Part shown: in pieces, positions 56,702 through 64,000 of the stretch
Layout: every line of letters starts with the position of its first letter
How positions within the stretch are numbered: the stretch's first letter is position 1
From: Methylobacterium aquaticum
Lineage (GTDB): Bacteria; Pseudomonadota; Alphaproteobacteria; Rhizobiales; Beijerinckiaceae
Length of the DNA: 64,000 nucleotides
Direction: 5' to 3'
Assembly: GCF_016804325.1 (NCBI RefSeq)
Contig: NZ_CP043627.1
Coordinates: forward strand, 230,001 to 294,000
Notes under the pieces: generated by a model
Told to the model about the DNA's origin: nothing
The model's input: the letters and a program-made list of their open reading frames with translations, nothing else
Database searches by the model: none
Position numbers and translations under genes: made by a program

Positions 56702-58591
56702 TCAGACTGGCATGATACTCAACCGAATCTCATGTTTTGAAGAAATAAAACTAGGAAATATATCGTCTGTTTTGCTCGTAAATACACCTGGAACCAAAAT
56801 TGTTTCCTTGAAATTAAGGCTCTTCAACGTTTCCGTCAATCGCACATAGTTGACGGGCCAGTTGATTCGGCAAAAATCATGGCCGGCAACAACAGCGTCA
56901 TCTTTCAGCTTCGGCAGCCATGTTTCAAGGATCTGTGCCGCCACGCCGGTATGGGCGTAAGCATCGATATACATGAAATCCAAATGCCCGTCCGGGATCA
57001 GATCGAGTGCCTCATCAAAGGTCTTTCGCAGAACGATCGACCGCTCGCCATGTTTCGACAGAAGATCGCTGGCGGCGCGAAACTCATTGTCGTCATGGTG
57101 GTCTCCCCAGACATCCACAGAATAAAGTGTACTGAAATGTCCCGACATGAGAAGCGAGTCCGAGAATACTCCGGATGCAACGCCAAGTTCGATCCCAACG
57201 GAGTCTTGCCGAGTCAAGTATCCGATGGCATGTCGGCCAAACATCTTGAGCAGATCAGCCTTTGTTGCGCGATCGACAGCTCTGAGGTAAGATTTTATTT
57301 TATCGTGGATGTGCTCGATCGAATCTTTCGGATGCGCGGTGGTGTGATCCACGCCTGATCGGGAGGCATCCGGCAGCTTTCGCGGACCGAATTTCTTGTC
57401 TACTTTCTCCAAGATGACAGCTTGGAGAGCTGGGGCCGACTGAAAAGTTTCGTTCGAAATACAGTAATCCTCTTGCAGATATCGAGCGATGTCCTCTCGC
57501 ATATCCAAGGCGGCATCTCGGTCGGCCGATAATTCTTCTAAAGTTCTGACGTATGACTTGCCTAGCGACTTAATTTTTTTGCCAAGGAGGAAAGCCGACA
57601 TGGCAACATTGGACGAAACAGTTATGACTTCGTCGACGAAAGGAAGAAACATTTCCGAGGTGTTCGAGATGAGGCTGGCTGGCAAGCGAGCCAAGGCGGG
57701 ATTCGAGAGCCAGATTTCCGTGAACTGATCACCGACAACATGATCGTGGGGCGTCGGATGATGTGTAACGATGAGCTTGTCGGCGGTCATTATGTCGAGC
57801 GCTCGCAGGATGATCGGCGCTGGCCCCTGAGCATGAGTCAGGGCCCCCTCCCAACTCAACCAATCTTGGGGCTGTAGCGCGAGCATGGCGACGCTTTCCC
57901 CGTGCGTGTTCCGCTCGATGAAGTCTCGACATGCATCGTACTGCGAATGGGCTGAGGTCGCCGCGTGATACCGCTCCAAAAAGGCGGCCAAGTGAGAGCC
58001 GCTGCGCTCTTCTCCGGCATGCGGCTCGAGCGCGCGCCGGAGAGTTTTGACGGAATGGAACGGTCCGTCAGAGAGATGTCCCTCCAGCGACAGAAAGCGG
58101 TTCAACGGATACGGCACCCTGGGCAGCGGGCCATACTCGGAACTCAGCAGGGGGATCGAAGCATTGTCGCAGAGTTGGCGAAGGTAGCGGTTCTGCGCGG
58201 TCGTCACGACGATATCGGGACGAAATTCGTGGAATGCTTCAGACATTCTCGCGAGTAAAGAGTTATTTCGAAATGGCCGCGGAAAGGGCAATATTCTCTT
58301 CGTTTCAGGACCTCGGAATAAATCTGCGGAATAAACGTCAGTTCTAAAGTTGCAGTCGCGCAAAGCATGCGTGCTATCAATAGTAAAGACAGAAATTTCA
58401 GAAATATCAATATTAAGATCACGAATTGCTTCGATCGCATGTAGAGACAATATAAGATTCGAAACGACACAAATCTCCGCTGAGCGCGAATCATTATGAA
58501 GCGCCTTCAATATTGGCTTAATAAATATTTCGATGTGCCCACTAAGAAAAACAGCTGATTCTCTAAACCAGAGAGGCTCTAAGTAAACCAT
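56702..58591 (-). CDS. capsule-synthesis-like domain fused to class I methyltransferase
   Basis: This protein of about 629 residues has much lower GC than its neighbours. The N-terminal 380 residues resemble capsular-polysaccharide synthesis/glycosyltransferase proteins (MLALQPQDWLSWEGAL, HHPTPHDHVVGDQF, DEVITVSSNVAMSAFLLGKKIKSLG). From about residue 450 a class I SAM-dependent methyltransferase follows (SVGIELGVASGVFSDSLL, LYSVDVWGDHHDD, LDFMYIDAYAHTGVAAQILETWLPKL, VVAGHDFC). It likely modifies a surface glycan. The base composition and isolation suggest horizontal acquisition. The ATG at 58591 or the GTG at 58606 could be the start. Confidence 0.65.
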   Translation of the reverse strand: MVYLEPLWFRESAVFLSGHIEIFIKPILKALHNDSRSAEICVVSNLILSLHAIEAIRDLNIDISEISVFTIDSTHALRDCNFRTDVYSADLFRGPETKRILPFPRPFRNNSLLARMSEAFHEFRPDIVVTTAQNRYLRQLCDNASIPLLSSEYGPLPRVPYPLNRFLSLEGHLSDGPFHSVKTLRRALEPHAGEERSGSHLAAFLERYHAATSAHSQYDACRDFIERNTHGESVAMLALQPQDWLSWEGALTHAQGPAPIILRALDIMTADKLIVTHHPTPHDHVVGDQFTEIWLSNPALARLPASLISNTSEMFLPFVDEVITVSSNVAMSAFLLGKKIKSLGKSYVRTLEELSADRDAALDMREDIARYLQEDYCISNETFQSAPALQAVILEKVDKKFGPRKLPDASRSGVDHTTAHPKDSIEHIHDKIKSYLRAVDRATKADLLKMFGRHAIGYLTRQDSVGIELGVASGVFSDSLLMSGHFSTLYSVDVWGDHHDDNEFRAASDLLSKHGERSIVLRKTFDEALDLIPDGHLDFMYIDAYAHTGVAAQILETWLPKLKDDAVVAGHDFCRINWPVNYVRLTETLKSLNFKETILVPGVFTSKTDDIFPSFISSKHEIRLSIMPV

Positions 58592-58606
58592 CGTGCGCAA
58601 CGCCAC

Positions 58607-59166
58607 CCACTCCCTATAAATCGCGGAATTCCTAACAGTTTAGCATCATTATTCACGCAGTTGCAAGCCGATTCACGATATGAAGTTGGTTCTCAATACT
58701 CGTTCGAGCGGAATAGATTTTTCATAATACTAAAAAGTTACGGCGCACGGTCGCCAAAGATCTTCTGTCGCTGCCACGCTAGGGAAGGAATGAGCACCGG
58801 TCGTGTGGCACAAACAATCCGAATCTGGATTATTCCTGCATCTTCCTCGAAATTCGTCAGTCAACTATCGAACGAAAAGGGTCGCAAAAATTAGGTAGAA
58901 TGCCCACGTAGATACCCTGGCGATGCTAAAAAACATCGAAACTATGTAAAATCATAGTAAGTTGCATGATCATGCGTAATTTAATCGAATTAGAAAATAA
59001 ATTTTAATATGTTGACGGCGTAATTGTGCAATTGAGCGTCTCATGAATAAAAACCGCTTCATGATTTTAAGAAAATGATCGCACTCTTACGCGGAGTGGG
59101 TCGTAAGCGCTTCGTCACGAAATCCACTCGGTCGAGTTTCGATTCGCACGTCGCATGGCTCAAGCC
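58607..59166. other. AT-rich non-coding stretch
   Basis: This is about 560 bases of distinctly AT-rich sequence, most marked at 58920-59080, with no convincing gene or ribosome binding site. Short runs such as AAAATAAATTTTAATATG are unlike the rest of the window. It probably belongs with the methyltransferase gene as imported DNA and may hold its promoter. No integrase, direct repeat or tRNA border was seen. Confidence 0.5.
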
Positions 59167-61046
59167 CTATCTCGTCCGCCCTGACAGGCACCGCCGATAC
59201 AGCGTACTACGGCTGATCCCAAGGATGCGCGCCGCCCGGCTGACATTACCGTCATTCTCCGCCAAGGCCGCCCACATCGCGTCGCAGGCGATCGTGTCGA
59301 GGCGGCCAGCCTCGCGCTCTTGCCGCGGAGTGGGCGCCAGGGAAGCAGGCCGGGCCACCCCCTCCGGTAAGTCCTCCACCCCCAGCACCTCCCCCGCCTC
59401 CGCCAGCACCGCCAGCGCCTTCAGGCAGGCCGCGAGCTGGCGCAGGTTGCCGGGCCACTCCGCCTCGGCCAGCGCCGCCTCGCAGGACGACGACAGGGTC
59501 ACGTTGCGGGCAGGACCCTCGGAGCGGGCCCACAGGGCGCGTATCAGGGCGAGGCGGTCCGGCCGGTCGCGCAACGGGGCCAGGCGCACGCGGTAGGGGG
59601 CGATGCGGTAGAACAGGTCGGCCCGGAAGGCGCCCTCCTCGACCATGCGCAACAGGTCGCGGTGCGTGGCGCAGATCAGGGCGAAATCGACCGGGACCGG
59701 GCGGGTGCCGCCGACGGGCAGCACCTCGCGCTCCTGCAATGCCCGCAGCAGCCGCGATTGCAGGGCGAGCGGCATGTCGCCGATCTCGTCGAGGAAGAGC
59801 AGGCCGCCATCGGCCTGGCGCAAGAGGCCCTTGGCGCCGTGGCGCGCAGCCCCCGTGAAGGCGCCGGGCTCGTAGCCGAACAACTCCGCCTCGATCAGCG
59901 TCTCGGGCAGAGCCGCGCAGTTCACCGCTACGAAGGGCTTTTGCGCCCGCGCGCAGGCCGTGTGGGCGGCGCGGGCAAACACCTCCTTGCCGGTGCCGGT
60001 CTCGCCCTCGACCACCACCGGGATCCCGGCATCGATCAGGCGCATGGCCCGCGCCAGGAGCTTTTCCGTGCCAGGATCGAGGATCGGCCCCTCGGATTTC
60101 GGTCCTTCGGGGCTCGGTGCCTCGGCGGTCGGCCGCACGGTCTCGCCCGTGGGCCGGCGCCTCGCCGGGGCCGGCACGCCCTGGAGGCGGCCGTAGAGCG
60201 GCGCCCCGGTCGCGTCCCGCAAGGCGAGCAATCCGGGCGCGGCGGCGCCGCCATGAAAGCCGGCCTGTTCGGCCCCGATGTCGCCCCAGCTCAGGCCGAG
60301 GAATGCCAGCCCGTGCCGGTTGGCACCGATGAGGCGGCGGCCCTCGAAGACCAGCACGCCCTCGCGCGGGGTGCCGAGCAGGCCCGGATCGCGGTGCAGC
60401 CGCAACACCTCGCAGCCCGGCGGCACCGTCTCGAGCAGGCGGTGCTCGATGGCGGCGACCGCGAGCCCGACGAGGCCCAGCGCATGGCCCTGGTGGATCG
60501 CCGCCGGCCCCGTCAGGTCGAGGACGCCCAGCACCGTGCCGTCCGCCCCGAGGATCGGCATCGCGGCGCAGCTCAGGATCCGGTGCGGCTCGAAATAATG
60601 CTCCGCCCCCGCACCTCGACCGGGCGGCGCTCGATCAAGGCCGTGCCGATGGCGTTGGTGCCGGTCAGGCTCTCGCTCCAGGGCACGCCGGGGCGGAGCG
60701 CCACCTGCGCGGCGCGGCCGGCGAAGGAATCGCTGCCGAGAGTATCGAGGATCAGCCCGTCGGCATCGGTGAGGATGACGAGGCTGCCGGTCGCCTGCGC
60801 CTCGGCGTGGAGCGCTTCGATCTCCGGCCGGCAGCTCTGGCGCAGGGCCTCGCTGCGGTCGAAGGCGGCGCGCATCTCGGCAGCGGTCAGCGGCTCGACC
60901 CGGGGGCGCTGCCCGAAATCGAGCCCGAGGGCGGCGCAGCGCTCCCAGGAGCGCAGGATCGGCGGCGGCGGCTCCGCCACCCCCGGCCCGAAGGCCTGCC
61001 GCCGCGCGGCCAGCAGGGTGCGCGGCGTGGTCACGCGGCTCTGCAT
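59167..61046 (-). CDS. AcoR-like sigma-54-dependent activator (frame interrupted)
   Basis: With one base restored this is about 626 residues. An N-terminal GAF-type sensor (about residues 50-180) is followed by an AAA+ sigma-54 interaction domain with Walker A VEGETGTGKEVFARAAH, ELFGYEPGAFTGA and LLFLDEIGDMPLALQSRLLRALQE. A Fis-type helix-turn-helix ends the protein (NVSRAARILGISRSTLYRR). The break is at the G/C run 60606-60610: VEVRG should continue AEHYFEPHRILSC before MPILGADGTVLG. The sigma-54-binding loop carries GAFTGA. It is divergent from the aldehyde dehydrogenase gene, its likely target. Confidence 0.85.
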
Positions 61047-61087
61047 GCGCGGCCTCCTCCCATGTGGCCCAACCCGTTCGGGCGGGG

Positions 61088-61121
61088 TGTCGCCGTTTGC
61101 GACAGGTGTCGCAGGTGTCGC
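61088..61121. promoter_or_regulatory. candidate enhancer array of the AcoR-like activator
   Basis: TGTCGC-N5-GCGACA (61088-61104) is a perfect inverted repeat. It is followed by two further direct TGTCGC half-sites at 61107-61112 and 61116-61121. This lies between the divergent regulator and dehydrogenase genes, about 125-160 bases upstream of the sigma-54 promoter, the usual place for enhancer sites. Confidence 0.65.
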
Positions 61122-61246
61122 GCGCGCGGTCCAGACCGGACGGGGCCGGATTTTGGTCGAAAGCTCGGCCGAGCGACCGAGAAAAACGAGATCGATCAGA
61201 GGCTTAATCGTAGCCTGCCGAATGGCCCGGGCAGTCGGGCCCCGTC

Positions 61247-61262
61247 TGGCACGCCGGCTGCC
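61247..61262 (+). promoter_or_regulatory. sigma-54 (-24/-12) promoter of the aldehyde dehydrogenase gene
   Basis: TGGCACGCCGGCTGCC has the invariant GG and GC separated by exactly 10 bases, matching TGGCACG-N4-TTGC closely. The start codon is 48 bases downstream, which leaves room for a leader with a GGGAGGAAC ribosome binding site. Confidence 0.72.
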
Positions 61263-61309
61263 GAGAGATGTCCACCACGCCCCGTCCTCGGGGTGAATGG
61301 GAGGAACAC

Positions 61310-62851
<1,542 letters not shown>

Positions 62852-62905
62852 CGTTCGAACCAGGAGGCGGGGCGTTCGCCCCGCCTGCCTCGGCAAGGAG
62901 CCCGC

Positions 62906-63271
62906 ATGACCACGCCCCCTCTCCGCGTCACCGCCACCCCGGCCGCCCTCGCGCTGATCGACACCTTGCGCCGGGAGCACGGCCCGGTCCTGTTCCATCA
63001 ATCCGGCGGCTGCTGCGACGGCTCGGCGCCAATGTGCTTTGCCGTCGGCGATTTCCTGATCGGCGACGGCGACGTGCATCTCGGGGCGATCGGCGGCGCC
63101 GAGTTCTACATCAGCGGCCCGCAATACGCCGTCTGGAAGCACACCCAGCTCATCATCGACGTGGTGCCGGGCCGCGGTGGCATGTTCTCGCTGGAGAACG
63201 GGTCGGGCCAGCGCTTCCTCCTGCGCTCCCGCGTGTTCGACGAGGCGGAGAACGCGGCCCTGAACGGGTGA
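62906..63271 (+). CDS. DUF779-family protein
   Basis: This 121-residue protein has the DUF779 pattern: [20 protein letters not shown] with paired cysteines, then [35 protein letters not shown]. The family co-occurs with aldehyde dehydrogenases; it may assemble or stabilise the enzyme, but its role is not settled. It follows the dehydrogenase by 54 bases and is probably in its transcript. Confidence 0.85.
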   Translation: MTTPPLRVTATPAALALIDTLRREHGPVLFHQSGGCCDGSAPMCFAVGDFLIGDGDVHLGAIGGAEFYISGPQYAVWKHTQLIIDVVPGRGGMFSLENGSGQRFLLRSRVFDEAENAALNG

Positions 63272-63330
63272 CGGGACGGCGAGGCCGTCGGCGTGCTAAG
63301 CGGCTCGGAAAAATCCCCCCGGAGCAGGCC

Positions 63331-63810
63331 ATGCCGACCCTGACGCATCTCGACGCCGCCGGCGCCGCCAACATGGTCGACGTCACCGACAAGGCCGCGA
63401 CCGACCGCGCCGCCCGCGCCGAGGGCCTGGTGGTGATGAACCCTGAGACCCTGCGGCTGATCCGCGAGGGCGACGCCAAGAAGGGCGACGTGCTCGGCAC
63501 TGCGCGGCTTGCCGGCATCATGGCGGCCAAGCGCACCCACGAGCTGATCCCGCTCTGCCACCCGCTGCTGCTGACCAAGGTCCGGGTCGAGTGCGAGCCC
63601 GACGAGAGCCTGCCGGGCATCCGCATCACCGCGGAGGTGCGGGTGCAGGGCCCGACCGGGGTCGAGATGGAGGCGCTGACCGCCGTCTCGGTGGCCTGCC
63701 TGACGGTCTACGACATGGTGAAGGCCGCCGACCGGGCCATGCGGGTCGAGGGCATCCGGCTCCTGCACAAGAGCGGCGGCCGCTCGGGCGTCTGGGAGGT
63801 GCAGGCATGA
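63331..63810 (+). CDS. moaC: cyclic pyranopterin monophosphate synthase
   Basis: This 159-residue MoaC makes cyclic pyranopterin monophosphate in molybdenum-cofactor synthesis. Landmarks are [48 protein letters not shown], and [23 protein letters not shown] with the catalytic lysine nearby. GGAGCAGGCC precedes the ATG. The moeA start overlaps its stop by four bases. Confidence 0.95.
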   Translation: MPTLTHLDAAGAANMVDVTDKAATDRAARAEGLVVMNPETLRLIREGDAKKGDVLGTARLAGIMAAKRTHELIPLCHPLLLTKVRVECEPDESLPGIRITAEVRVQGPTGVEMEALTAVSVACLTVYDMVKAADRAMRVEGIRLLHKSGGRSGVWEVQA

Positions 63811-64000
63811 GCGCGCTGCTTCCCGTTTCGGAGGCGCTGGCGCGCATCCTCGCCGATGCCCGCCCGGTCGCGCCCGAGACCGTCGCGATCACGTCCGCCG
63901 CCGGCCGCACCCTGGCGGAGGATGTCAGGGCCCTGCGCACCCAGCCGCCCTTCGCGACCTCGGCGATGGACGGCTACGCCGTGCGCGCCGCCGACGTCGC
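63807..64000 (+). CDS. moeA: molybdopterin molybdenumtransferase, N-terminal part (cut by window edge)
   Basis: The first 64 residues of MoeA are visible: [17 protein letters not shown] followed by [10 protein letters not shown] and the hallmark [17 protein letters not shown], ending at the window edge. It inserts molybdate into molybdopterin-AMP. The ATGA overlap with moaC indicates one operon. Confidence 0.92.
   Translation, partial: MSALLPVSEALARILADARPVAPETVAITSAAGRTLAEDVRALRTQPPFATSAMDGYAVRAADV

Noticed and set aside
58607..59166. A tRNA or integration border in the AT-rich patch
   Set aside because: No cloverleaf, no GTTCGA-type T-loop in context, and no duplicated border sequence was found by eye.

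Overview
This is about 64 kb of very GC-rich chromosomal DNA from an alphaproteobacterium. It looks like a Methylobacterium-type member of the Rhizobiales/Hyphomicrobiales. The evidence is the codon bias, the gene families (PduO-etfBA-hbd block, HIG1-type small membrane protein, TIGR02302 protein, PagL, Omp25/31-like porin, EcfG-type sigma factor) and several families of intergenic palindromes typical of that group. I found no rRNA or tRNA genes, no CRISPR array and no complete insertion sequence.

Region 1 (about 0.3-17.7 kb) is a glycine-betaine catabolic cluster. gbcAB (Rieske betaine demethylase and its reductase), dgcAB (dimethylglycine demethylase), a dedicated ETF pair and a prolyl-tRNA editing protein run on the plus strand. 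On the minus strand soxB-soxD-soxA-soxG-sdaA form a tight, overlapping sarcosine oxidase/serine dehydratase operon, divergent from a gbdR-like AraC regulator. Together they would strip three methyl groups from betaine to glycine and, via serine, feed pyruvate. Region 2 (18-28.4 kb) has a DJ-1/PfpI protein, a metallo-beta-lactamase-fold hydrolase, a secreted subtilisin autotransporter, and a shikimate/quinate-to-protocatechuate cluster (MHS-family transporter, shikimate dehydrogenase, QuiC1-type dehydroshikimate dehydratase).

Region 3 (28.7-45 kb) is mostly housekeeping: a parvulin isomerase, a Pat-like acyl-CoA synthetase/acetyltransferase, an AraC regulator between DUF1275 and DUF2000 genes, TIGR02302, an outer-membrane barrel, PagL, cobalamin adenosyltransferase, canonical etfBA and 3-hydroxybutyryl-CoA dehydrogenase. 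Region 4 (45-51.2 kb) looks like a general-stress island. It has an EcfG-type sigma factor whose N-terminal extension resembles its anti-sigma factor NepR, a divergent PAS-LuxR regulator behind a good EcfG promoter match, and a run of CsbD/LEA-like/DUF883-like small proteins. Region 5 (51.4-64 kb) has an Mfd-like helicase, a DUF2252 protein, an AT-richer patch with a glycan-synthesis-like/methyltransferase fusion, an AcoR-like sigma-54 activator with a visible enhancer array and -24/-12 promoter driving an aldehyde dehydrogenase plus DUF779 gene, and moaC-moeA at the edge.

Six otherwise intact genes (ETF alpha and beta of the dgc operon, soxA, the autotransporter, the PAS-LuxR regulator, the AcoR-like regulator) are each interrupted by one apparent missing base in a G/C-rich tract. 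All six shift the frame in the same direction. This is better explained by sequence errors than by gene decay, and I annotate these genes across the break.
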